Part shown: positions 1 to 5,630 of the stretch, in pieces | Position numbering within the stretch: position 1 is the stretch's first letter | How the letters are laid out: the number at the start of each line of letters is the position of its first letter | Source of the DNA: JARLFX01 sp036404255 | GTDB taxonomy: Bacteria; Acidobacteriota; Terriglobia; Terriglobales; Acidobacteriaceae | Reading direction: 5' to 3' | Assembly: GCA_036404255.1 (NCBI GenBank) | Contig: DASWOP010000172.1 | Coordinates: 1-5,650 of the forward strand | Length of the DNA stretch: 5,650 nt | Position numbers and translations under genes: made by a program | Notes under the pieces: generated by a model | Seen by the model: only the letters and a program-made list of their open reading frames with translations | What the model was told of the DNA's origin: nothing | Database searches by the model: none

Positions 1-345
1 CATCGATGGCCACGCGCCCGCCAGCCCCGTCTGCCACCACTCCATCTTCTGCACAAACGGCAGCAGCAGCAGATGCGGCAGCGGCAGCCACACTCCACCC
101 ATCTGCGAAAGCCCGGGATACCGCGAATCCAGAATCCGCCGCGCAATATGCAGATGCGCCACCGCATCGCCATATAGCAGCAGCATGCCATGCGTCGCAA
201 AATAATTCAGCGCCACCAGCGCTATCATGCATGCGGCCACGCCAATGGGCATCAACTCATCCAGCGTCGCCCGTCCCGGCGTCTCCCAATCCACCGGCGG
301 CGGTGGCGTACTCGGTGCCCGCAGTGCAGCGCGCGATCTACGCAA
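1..345 (-). CDS. GT39-like membrane glycosyltransferase, N-terminal part (runs off the window)
   Basis: The first 115 codons of a polytopic membrane protein are visible; the rest lies beyond position 1. After a proline-rich, probably cytoplasmic N-terminus (residues 1-31, with four consecutive prolines) comes a hydrophobic segment at about 32-50. It is followed by the loop motif YGDAVAHLHIARRILDS (58-74), then PGLSQMGGVWLPLPH (77-91) and a second hydrophobic stretch. This acidic first external loop after TM1, with Asp60 and the WLPLPH element, is what I associate with ArnT/PMT-like GT-C enzymes that transfer sugars from a lipid-phosphate carrier on the outer face of the inner membrane. I chose the TTG start at 345 because AGGAG lies 10 nt upstream and the frame has no better-placed ATG; Met32 (position 252) is an alternative. 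The gene overlaps the kinase stop by 8 nt, which suggests translational coupling. Donor and acceptor are unknown. Confidence 0.66.
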   Translation of the reverse strand, partial: MRRSRAALRAPSTPPPPVDWETPGRATLDELMPIGVAACMIALVALNYFATHGMLLLYGDAVAHLHIARRILDSRYPGLSQMGGVWLPLPHLLLLPFVQKMEWWQTGLAGAWPSM

Positions 346-1270
346 GGTGAGATATCTCCTTGAAGACCTGGAACCGTGCATCGATCTCCGACTGGCTCAC
401 ATTCTGCAGCCGCTCCGTGCCAAAACGCTCCACCGCGAACGACCCCATCACGCCGCCGTAGAACATCGCCGTACGAAACACTTCAGGTGTCAGTTCCGGC
501 TGCGATGCGATGTACCCATAGAATCCGCCGGCAAATGAATCGCCGGCGCCCGTCGGATCAACCACCTCGCTCAACGGCAGCGTCGGCGCGCGGAATGGCC
601 ACTTGCACGTAACCCCTTTGAAGCTGCGCTCGCAGAAGAATCCCGTCGAGCCGTACTCGCCATGCTTCACCACCAGCGACTTCGGCCCCAGCGTATTTAG
701 AATCACATCCGCCGCGCGCATCGTGTTCTTCACGCCCGCCAGCATCGCCGCCTCGCCGTCATTGATCAGCAGCACATCCAGTTCCTTCAGTACCGCTTTC
801 AAATTCTCGTTGTGATCGGCGATCCAGTAGTTCATCGTATCGCCGCACACCATCTTCACATTCGGCATCTGCTTGCGCACACGCAGTTGCAGCACCGGAT
901 CGATGTTCGCCAGAAAGAGATACTCGCTGTCGAGATAGGCCGCAGGAATCTTCGGCTCAAAACTCTGGAACACATTCAGGTCGGTCTGCCGCGTATTGGC
1001 CGAATTCAAATCCGACAAGTAATCGCCCGACCAGTGAAAGCTCAGCCCCTTCGCATGCTCAATGCCCTGAGTATCGATGCCGCGCCGCGTGAACACCGCC
1101 TCATGCTCCGGCAGAAAGTCCTCACCGACCACTCCAATCACTCGCACCGGCGTAAAGTAACTCGCCGCCAGCGCAAAGTGCGTCGCCGCCCCACCCAGGC
1201 AGCGTTCCCGCTTGCCATGCGGCGTCTCAATTGTGTCAAACGCTACCGAACCAACCACCAATATCGACAT
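338..1270 (-). CDS. PfkB-family carbohydrate/nucleoside kinase, substrate unknown
   Basis: A 310-residue protein of normal length for the ribokinase/PfkB superfamily, whose cytosolic enzymes move the ATP gamma-phosphate to a sugar or nucleoside hydroxyl. The N-terminus has the substrate-side signature GSVAFD (7-12), then Gly26-Gly27 in LGGAATHFALAAS and VVGEDF (48-52). The NDGE segment (Asn170, Glu173) matches the NxxE metal/phosphate motif. VVKHGEYGS (200-208) resembles the nucleotide-binding loop. DPTGAGDSFAGGF (238-250) is the second PfkB signature, with Asp244 as the expected catalytic base and GAGD as anion hole. All key residues are present, so an active enzyme is expected. The ATG at 1270 is preceded by AAAGGGA only 3 nt away, a short spacing. 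The gene follows mtnP by 231 nt and overlaps the next gene by 8 nt. Substrate specificity is not readable; a ribose derivative or nucleoside is a guess based on the neighbour. Confidence 0.93.
   Translation of the reverse strand: MSILVVGSVAFDTIETPHGKRERCLGGAATHFALAASYFTPVRVIGVVGEDFLPEHEAVFTRRGIDTQGIEHAKGLSFHWSGDYLSDLNSANTRQTDLNVFQSFEPKIPAAYLDSEYLFLANIDPVLQLRVRKQMPNVKMVCGDTMNYWIADHNENLKAVLKELDVLLINDGEAAMLAGVKNTMRAADVILNTLGPKSLVVKHGEYGSTGFFCERSFKGVTCKWPFRAPTLPLSEVVDPTGAGDSFAGGFYGYIASQPELTPEVFRTAMFYGGVMGSFAVERFGTERLQNVSQSEIDARFQVFKEISHLA
356..360 (-). promoter_or_regulatory. Ribosome-binding site for the GT39-like gene, inside the kinase gene
   Basis: AGGAG on the minus strand lies 10 nt before the TTG at 345 and within the last codons of the PfkB-kinase gene. 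It decides the start and supports coupled translation of the two overlapping genes. Confidence 0.55.
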
Positions 1271-1292
1271 GATTCCCTTTCACTTCACTTGT

Positions 1293-1378
1293 GACCACAA
1301 CTCTGGGTATCCCATCCTCACGACAGCTTCATCGCGACCCCAACTCTGGGTGCCCCATCTTCGGCGCAGCTTCATCGC
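1293..1378. repeat. Two tandem copies of a 43-bp direct repeat between mtnP and the kinase gene
   Basis: Copy 1 is 1293-1335 and copy 2 is 1336-1378. They are directly adjacent and match at 36 of 43 positions by my alignment. Both contain AACTCTGGGT and end in CAGCTTCATCGC. Copy 2 includes GGGTGCCCC (1348-1356), a 9-mer also present in the palindromic repeat inside the peptidase gene at 2717-2725, so the two may belong to one dispersed family. The repeat lies in the stretch between mtnP and the kinase and would be part of any shared transcript. No function is evident. Confidence 0.8.
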
Positions 1379-1394
1379 GCCTAAGGTGGGAGAG

Positions 1395-1415
1395 CGTCGC
1401 GGTATCATCGCGACG
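1395..1415. repeat. Perfect 7-bp inverted repeat in the mtnP-kinase intergenic region
   Basis: CGTCGCG (1395-1401) pairs with CGCGACG (1409-1415) around a 7-nt loop; a G-T and a T-A pair could extend the stem inward. No T-run follows on the minus strand, so it is not a standard intrinsic terminator. It may be an RNA processing or stability element in an mtnP-kinase transcript, or chance structure in GC-rich DNA. The rest of 1271-1501 holds the 43-bp repeats and otherwise featureless sequence. Confidence 0.45.
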
Positions 1416-1501
1416 GCCGCGCGACGCGCGCAAATCTCTCCCAGCCACCACTCTTCTTGTCACCCTACAGTCTCGACCGCGCTACTCTGGGCAGGCAACA
1501 C

Positions 1502-2359
1502 TTACAGATACTTCGAAATCAGCAACCCCAGCTTCTCTTTCGTCGCCGCTGGAATCGCATCCGGCTGTGTCAGAATCGCAAACTTCAGCGCATCCGCATA
1601 CGGCGATGGCCCTTTCGGCAGCAGCCGCACCGCCTCGCGCACCACCTTCGTTCCGTTCTCCGCATTCTGGTGCAGCACCGCCACAATCTCGTCAATCGTC
1701 ACGGCGTCATGCCCTTCACGCCAGCAATCGTAATCCGTCACCATCGCCAGCGTCGCATAGCTCATCTCCGCCTCGCGCGCCAGCTTTGCTTCCTGCAGAT
1801 TCGTCATGCCGATCACGTCAGCGCCCCAGCTACGGTACAAATTCGACTCGGCCCGCGTTGAGAACTGCGGCCCTTCCATGCACACATACGTGCCGCCCAG
1901 TTTCCCCACCACGCCCACGGCCTTGCATGCGTCTTGCAGCGCCATCGCCGTCGTCGCGCACACCGGATCACCGAAAGCAACATGCCCCACAATGCCATCG
2001 CCAAAGAACGTCGCATTGCGCGCAAACGTACGGTCGATGAACTGGTCCGGGATCACAAAATCCGTCGGCTTATGCTCTTCCTTCAGCGAACCCACGGCAG
2101 AAACAGAAAGAATGTACTCCACGCCCAGCATCTTCATCGCATAGATATTCGCGCGAAACGGCAGCTCCGAGGGCAGCAGTGTATGCCCGCGCCCATGCCG
2201 CGCCAGAAACGCAACCTTGCGTCCCTCCAGGTCGCCCAGCACGAACGCATCAGACGGCGCTCCAAAAGGCGTATCCACGCGCTCTTCGCGCACATTTGTC
2301 AGGCCCGGCATCGAGTAAAGTCCGCTGCCGCCAATAATGCCAATCTCTGCTTTCTGCAA
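1502..2359 (-). CDS. mtnP: S-methyl-5'-thioadenosine phosphorylase (MTAP)
   Basis: Phosphorolytic cleavage of methylthioadenosine to adenine and 5-methylthioribose-1-phosphate, in cytosolic purine and methionine salvage. The 285 residues fit the family. Visible motifs, numbered from the chosen start, are GIIGGSG (7-13, phosphate site), VDTPFGAPSD (28-37), ARHGRGHTLLPS (53-64), SVSAVGSL (85-92), DQFIDRT (105-111), EGPQFSTRAES (162-172), GMTNLQEAKLA (184-194) and TDYDCW (208-213). The DYD pair, Asp209 and Asp211, marks 6-aminopurine (adenine) preference and argues against a 6-oxopurine PNP, which has Asn there. The longest frame begins at a TTG at 2413, but the TTG at 2359 has GAGAGG 7 nt upstream and puts the start just before the conserved strand, so I prefer it. 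A TATACT box lies 31 nt upstream of this start. 5'-deoxyadenosine is a likely second substrate (family knowledge). Confidence 0.95.
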   Translation of the reverse strand: MQKAEIGIIGGSGLYSMPGLTNVREERVDTPFGAPSDAFVLGDLEGRKVAFLARHGRGHTLLPSELPFRANIYAMKMLGVEYILSVSAVGSLKEEHKPTDFVIPDQFIDRTFARNATFFGDGIVGHVAFGDPVCATTAMALQDACKAVGVVGKLGGTYVCMEGPQFSTRAESNLYRSWGADVIGMTNLQEAKLAREAEMSYATLAMVTDYDCWREGHDAVTIDEIVAVLHQNAENGTKVVREAVRLLPKGPSPYADALKFAILTQPDAIPAATKEKLGLLISKYL

Positions 2360-2366
2360 TGCTTTT

Positions 2367-2372
2367 CCTCTC
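2367..2372 (-). promoter_or_regulatory. Ribosome-binding site deciding the mtnP TTG start
   Basis: GAGAGG on the minus strand followed by a 7-nt spacer and TTG at 2359-2357. The upstream in-frame TTG at 2413 has no comparable purine-rich site, and its extra 18 residues do not look like family sequence. Confidence 0.7.
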
Positions 2373-2390
2373 GTTACACACACTCTTTTA

Positions 2391-2396
2391 AGTATA
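2391..2396 (-). promoter_or_regulatory. Candidate -10 box upstream of mtnP
   Basis: TATACT on the minus strand matches the sigma-70-type -10 consensus at 5 of 6 positions. Transcription would start near 2384, giving a leader of about 25 nt to the TTG at 2359. I find no convincing -35 hexamer at 16-18 bp spacing, so this rests on one box and its position. The box lies inside the longer reading frame from 2413, which fits with the shorter start being real. Confidence 0.35.
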
Positions 2397-2460
2397 CAAA
2401 GCTCAACCGGCAACTACGCCAAAAGTCTCAACTGCGGCAAACCCCATTCCACTGGAAAGT

Positions 2461-2553
2461 GTCATCCTGAGCGCCCCCGTAAACAGCCGTCATCCTGAGC
2501 GGAGCCTCTCGCAGTCTTATCGCGAGAGGCGCAGTCGAAGGATCTCAGTATTT
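2461..2553. repeat. Dispersed-type palindromic repeat in the peptidase-mtnP gap
   Basis: GTCATCCTGAGC occurs at 2461-2472 and again at 2489-2500. The second copy leads into a perfect 9-bp inverted repeat, GCCTCTCGC (2504-2512) and GCGAGAGGC (2522-2530), with a 9-nt loop, then AGTCGAAGGATCTCAGTATTT. The framework of GTCATCCTGAGC, variable hairpin and GAAGGATCTCAGTATTT resembles an intergenic repeat I recall as recurring in Acidobacteria; this is memory, not a search. The hairpin has no T-run on either side, so it is not a classic terminator, although it sits where the peptidase transcript would end. The rest of 2360-2611 holds the mtnP leader and unassigned sequence. Confidence 0.72.
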
Positions 2554-2611
2554 CTCCAGTCGCGCCGCAAACTCCACCGGCAGCGACGAAGGTATCACCC
2601 GCGCAAAATTC

Positions 2612-4252
2612 TTACCGCGGCAGACTCCCCAACGCCACCTTCGGCACACCAAACCCCGCAAGCGCCTGCGCAAATCCCAATCCCAATTCTCCACCGACCG
2701 GGACAGCCTCGGATGCGGGTGCCCCGGGTCTCGCTTCTGAGACCCGGGATGGATGCTCATCGCTCCAACTGTCGTCACCGGAGAGCCCAGCCTGTTGCAG
2801 CGGCCCACCTGCCTGCATCGTAATCACCGCATCTGAAAGCTGCCGCGCCAGCGCAACATCAAATCCCTCCGCCACAAACACGCCGTTGTCCACGATCTGC
2901 ACCAGCACATCGCCCTCCGGCGTGGAGTACACCTGTTCGTCCGCGCTCTTCGCGTCTTTCTCGCGCAGCACCAGCGACTTGTACTTCCGCGGCAACTGAT
3001 CCTCGTAGATGCGCGCAAAGTTCCGCGCCGATGTCTCATTCTTCCAGTGCGAGTAATACAGCAGCCCCAGCGACGCGGTAGACGCCTTCTCCTCCGCAGT
3101 CTTCGCAGAGCGCCGTTGCGCCGCAAAATAAAGTCCGCCGTCCCACGCCGGGGCCAGCGCCGAAGCCTGTTCCTGCCCCGCAAAAAGTTCGGTCAGCATC
3201 CGCACATCCAGCGCACCCATCACGCCCACGTCATACGGCACATAATCCTTGTCGATCAGCGGATGAATATTCGGCATACGCAGCACCGGCACCGGCAGTC
3301 GCCCCAGGTACGAAGCCGGATTCAGAATCTCCCAACTCGATGACGGTGGCCTGTCCAGCGTTCCGGCAAACGCATCGCTCACGCCGCGGCTTGCCAGTAT
3401 CCTCGCTTCAAATCCCAGCCCTTCGCGATACGGAAACATCAGTGTCTGCTGCAGCATCAGCGGAGCGCGCGCCATCATCGGCGAATCGCCTGTGTCCGCC
3501 ATCGCGTCCTGCATCTTCTCCACCACCTCCGGCTCGGTTGCCAGCGTCTTGTGGGTTGACTGCAGCCCATAGTCTGCGAACACCACCATCGCCTGCCCTT
3601 CGATCACCGCCTCGCGCGCTGTGTCCGCTTCGTCCGTCTGGATGTGCAGGTTGTCCTCTGCCGCGGTCTTTGCAACGCTGTATTGCGTGACCTCGCTCCA
3701 CTTCTTCAGGTCCACGTGCTGGTCCTGCAGAGCGTGGGTCAACTCATGCGCCAGCACCGGCTGCTGTAGCTCCGGCACCACCCAATCCAGCAGGTTGATC
3801 GTCTTGCTCTTGGGATCGTAGAACCCAGCCACCTGCTCGGTCAGCAGGCTCAGCAGGAACGAGCCCAGATGGAAGTCGTGGTCCAGCATGCCGAACTTCT
3901 TCAGCACGATCTCAGAGCGCTCCACCTGCTGAATGCTCTTGTCCTCATTCATCTTGCCTGCAAAATATTTGTTCGCCGCATCGCGCGAAATAATCGCCCG
4001 CTTCACCGGATGCTGGATCGGCAGCTTGCTGTCCGAGCTCACAAACTGGATGATCTCGTCCACGGAGCGCAGCAGTTCCTGCGCCTGTGCCTTGGTCAGT
4101 TTGCTCTCCGTCGTCGGAGCCGCGCTTTGCGAACCGTTCGCCGTTGCCTGTGTGCTGTTGCTCGCGGTTGCGGGTGGCGCACTCTGCGCCCCTGCAGTTA
4201 TCGCCGCCATCACCAGTACAGCGATAACCACCTTACCTATCAATCTCTGCAA
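2612..4252 (-). CDS. Secreted zinc-metallopeptidase-like protein (HExxH)
   Basis: A 546-residue predicted exported protein of a family I recognise only in outline. Residues 1-22 are a signal peptide (positive start, hydrophobic core 8-19, AGA before the likely cut after Ala22), followed by a low-complexity Ala/Ser/Thr/Gln linker to about 50. GFYDPKSKTINL (143-154) precedes LAHELTHALQDQH (167-179), whose His169-Glu170-x-x-His173 is the zinc/catalytic motif. REAVIEGQA (213-221) offers Glu218 (or Glu214) as a gluzincin-type third ligand. YREGLGFEARIL (275-286) and RPPSSSWEILNP (301-312) fit the same scaffold; residues 340-480 form a further domain. The TTG start at 4252 is supported by GGAGGG 4 nt upstream and by the signal peptide beginning there. 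The tail from about 481 is poorly conserved-looking and includes a translated repeat. Substrate unknown; it probably acts in the periplasm or as a lipid-free extracellular enzyme. Confidence 0.88.
   Translation of the reverse strand: MQRLIGKVVIAVLVMAAITAGAQSAPPATASNSTQATANGSQSAAPTTESKLTKAQAQELLRSVDEIIQFVSSDSKLPIQHPVKRAIISRDAANKYFAGKMNEDKSIQQVERSEIVLKKFGMLDHDFHLGSFLLSLLTEQVAGFYDPKSKTINLLDWVVPELQQPVLAHELTHALQDQHVDLKKWSEVTQYSVAKTAAEDNLHIQTDEADTAREAVIEGQAMVVFADYGLQSTHKTLATEPEVVEKMQDAMADTGDSPMMARAPLMLQQTLMFPYREGLGFEARILASRGVSDAFAGTLDRPPSSSWEILNPASYLGRLPVPVLRMPNIHPLIDKDYVPYDVGVMGALDVRMLTELFAGQEQASALAPAWDGGLYFAAQRRSAKTAEEKASTASLGLLYYSHWKNETSARNFARIYEDQLPRKYKSLVLREKDAKSADEQVYSTPEGDVLVQIVDNGVFVAEGFDVALARQLSDAVITMQAGGPLQQAGLSGDDSWSDEHPSRVSEARPGAPASEAVPVGGELGLGFAQALAGFGVPKVALGSLPR
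2714..2755. repeat. Palindromic repeat embedded in the 3' end of the peptidase gene
   Basis: CCCGGGTCTC (2723-2732) and GAGACCCGGG (2739-2748) form a perfect 10-bp inverted repeat with a 6-nt loop. The flanks are GGGTGCCCC on one side (overlapping the left arm) and GGATGGATGC on the other. In the peptidase frame it is read as HPSRVSEARPGAPA, residues 500-513. The GGGTGCCCC flank recurs in the 43-bp repeat at 1348-1356. It looks like an intergenic repeat family member that is now coding. The boundaries are approximate. Confidence 0.7.
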
Positions 4253-4256
4253 TCGA

Positions 4257-4262
4257 CCCTCC
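4257..4262 (-). promoter_or_regulatory. Ribosome-binding site for the peptidase TTG start
   Basis: GGAGGG on the minus strand followed by TCGA and then TTG at 4252-4250. It is the strongest Shine-Dalgarno match in the window and fixes the start of the signal peptide. The second in-frame TTG, at 4243, would lie too far from it. Confidence 0.72.
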
Positions 4263-4273
4263 GCCGGGCGGTG

Positions 4274-4386
4274 TTTCCACTTCGCGTTCCAGGATATTTC
4301 TACTTCGCTTTGGAAAGTTTCTACTTCGCTTTCTAAGATGTTTCTACTTCGTGCTTTGGGATCTTTCTGTTTTGCTTTTTGGGATT
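4274..4386. repeat. Five-copy imperfect ~23-bp tandem array upstream of the peptidase gene
   Basis: Copies begin at 4274, 4297, 4318, 4341 and 4364, giving units of 23, 21, 23, 23 and about 23 bp. Each starts with TTTC; copies 2 and 3 share TTTCTACTTCGCTTT, copy 4 has TTTCTACTTCG, and copies 1 and 5 are more diverged. On the minus strand, the sense strand of the peptidase gene, it reads as a purine-rich run of GAAGTAGAAA motifs ending about 20 nt before the TTG start. It must therefore form the promoter region or leader of that gene. I see no clear -10/-35 pair within it. Confidence 0.82.
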
Positions 4387-4389
4387 AAG

Positions 4390-4468
4390 CCCCCGGCTAC
4401 AGCCGGGGGAGTGCAGGCTTTAGCCTGCACGGCAAGCTGCGTAAATTTATGAGAGGGGCTTTAGCCCC
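4390..4468. repeat. Cluster of three palindromes between the divergent genes
   Basis: Three near-perfect inverted repeats lie in a row. The first is CCCCCGGCT/AGCCGGGGG (4390-4398, 4401-4409), the second GTGCAGGCT/AGCCTGCAC (4411-4419, 4422-4430) and the third GGGGCT/AGCCCC (4455-4460, 4463-4468). All share the centre GGCT-NN-AGCC, so they look like variants of one REP-like unit. In RNA each would fold with a TACA or TTTA tetraloop. They lie between two genes transcribed away from each other, so they are not 3'-end terminators of genes in this window. Confidence 0.8.
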
Positions 4469-4534
4469 GGAACTCCCAACAATCCTCAAATGAGAACACT
4501 ACCCTCCGCCGCTCATGCGGCGCATCGCAAAACG

Positions 4535-4540
4535 TATAAT
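4535..4540 (+). promoter_or_regulatory. Candidate -10 box for ygfZ
   Basis: A perfect TATAAT on the plus strand. Transcription would start near 4547 and the leader to the ATG at 4574 would be about 27 nt. At 16-18 bp spacing there is no recognisable -35 (CTCATG and its neighbours). A small inverted repeat, GCCGC-TCAT-GCGGC (4508-4521), covers the -35 area and could be an operator or chance. Confidence 0.45.
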
Positions 4541-4573
4541 GAACAGTGTATCGGCTCTGCCGCCCTGCGCACT

Positions 4574-5593
4574 ATGGAACCCATCAACCATCTCGAATCG
4601 ACTCAGGTTCAACTCGCCGCCCTCACCGCCCACGCCGGGGTCTACCCCCTTGCCGCGACAGGCTGGCTGCGCGTCACCGGCCCAGACCGCCTGCGCTGGC
4701 TCGGCGGCATGGTCACCAACGGCATCCAGCAGCTTGAGCCCGGCCAGGGCAACTACAACTTCATCCTCAGCGCCCAGGGCCGCATCCAGGGAGACGCTTA
4801 CGCCTTCCTCCGCCCCGAAGACGTTCTGCTTGAAACCTCTTCCGAGCAGGCCGAACCGCTCCTCGCCCTGCTCGACCGCTTCATCATCATGGATGATGTT
4901 GAGCTGACCGACGTCTCCGCTGACTGGCACGGCGTCGGCATCGCCGGCCCGGAAAGCGTCTCCTTGCTCGCCGTCATCGGCATCCCGGCAGACGGCCTCG
5001 CCCCCATCGCTCTCCGCCACATCACCTGGAACGGCTTCGAACTCACCCTCATCGCCGCCCATTCGCCCGCCGTTCCCCGCTTTGAGCTCTGGGCCGCCTC
5101 CGCCGAAGGGGCCACCATGCTGCGCTCCTCCCTGCTCGCCGCCGGAGCGCTCGACTGCGCCCCCGAAGCCCTCGAAGCTCACCGCATCCTCAGCGGAATC
5201 CCTCGCTACGCCGTCGATATCCGTGACCGCGACCTGCCGCAGGAGACCGCCCAGACCCGCGCCCTGCACTTCTCCAAGGGCTGCTACATCGGCCAGGAGA
5301 TCGTCGAGCGCATCCGCTCCCGTGGCGCCGTCCATCGCACCTTCACCGGATTCCTGATTGAGGGCGACCTGCCCGCCGCTGGCACCCCCCTCGAACTGGA
5401 TGGCAAGTCCGCCGGAGAGATCACCAGCACCGTCGCCGTTCCGCTTGCAGAAGGCACCCGCAACCTCGCCCTCGGCTACATCCGCCGCGAGGCCCAGATG
5501 CAGAAGAAACCCCTCACCTACCCCGGCGGCACCGCCGAGCCGGTTGACCTGCCCTTTGCGCCAGCGACCAAACCCAGCGCCGTCGCATCATAA
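4574..5593 (+). CDS. ygfZ: YgfZ-type folate-binding protein, GcvT fold (Fe-S cluster protein maintenance)
   Basis: YgfZ/IBA57-family proteins bind tetrahydrofolate and support synthesis or repair of certain iron-sulfur enzymes in the cytosol. The 339 residues compare with about 326 in E. coli. Numbered from the ATG at 4574, the order is GWLRVTGPDRLRWLGGM (30-46), NYNFILSAQGRIQGDA (60-75), LLDRFIIMDDVEL (99-111), HRILSGIPRYAVDI (203-216), LPQE (221-224) and the family hallmark KGCYIGQE (235-242) with the essential cysteine at 237, then a C-terminal barrel with ALGYIRRE (299-306). The hallmark separates it from true GcvT aminomethyltransferase. The frame stays open back to an ATG at 4490, but a perfect TATAAT at 4535 lies inside that extension and family similarity begins shortly after 4574, so I use 4574. 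No Shine-Dalgarno precedes either ATG. The last 20 residues are a Pro/Ala-rich tail. Confidence 0.94.
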   Translation: MEPINHLESTQVQLAALTAHAGVYPLAATGWLRVTGPDRLRWLGGMVTNGIQQLEPGQGNYNFILSAQGRIQGDAYAFLRPEDVLLETSSEQAEPLLALLDRFIIMDDVELTDVSADWHGVGIAGPESVSLLAVIGIPADGLAPIALRHITWNGFELTLIAAHSPAVPRFELWAASAEGATMLRSSLLAAGALDCAPEALEAHRILSGIPRYAVDIRDRDLPQETAQTRALHFSKGCYIGQEIVERIRSRGAVHRTFTGFLIEGDLPAAGTPLELDGKSAGEITSTVAVPLAEGTRNLALGYIRREAQMQKKPLTYPGGTAEPVDLPFAPATKPSAVAS

Positions 5594-5630
5594 GATTTTT
5601 GAAGCAGCACTTGAGAGGAAATAGAACGCT

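Noticed and set aside
61..90. CAG/CTG-type triplet run near the left edge
   Set aside because: It encodes a leucine run within a hydrophobic segment of the GT39-like protein and is short and imperfect; ordinary codon bias explains it.
1291..2040. A 249-codon plus-strand open frame opposite mtnP
   Set aside because: It is the shadow of mtnP: Ser/Pro/Arg-rich low-complexity translation with no motif, while the opposite strand encodes an unmistakable phosphorylase.
2360..2413. An 18-codon N-terminal extension of mtnP from the TTG at 2413
   Set aside because: The internal TTG at 2359 has a well-spaced GAGAGG, the extension contains the candidate -10 box, and its sequence is not family-like.
4274..4386. 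The tandem array as a CRISPR array
   Set aside because: The units are directly adjacent and diverged, with no unique spacers of constant length between conserved repeats, and there are no cas genes in the window.
4390..4430. The paired palindromes read as an intrinsic terminator
   Set aside because: No T-run follows either stem in either direction, and both flanking genes are transcribed away from the site.
4490..4573. An N-terminal extension of ygfZ from the ATG at 4490
   Set aside because: The 28 extra residues do not resemble the family, no ribosome-binding site precedes them, and a perfect TATAAT at 4535 lies within the extension.
4499..5335. A 278-codon open frame on the minus strand opposite ygfZ
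   Set aside because: It is antisense to a clearly conserved gene, is dominated by Gly/Asp/Glu/Ala as expected from GC-rich reverse-frame translation, and shows no family motif.
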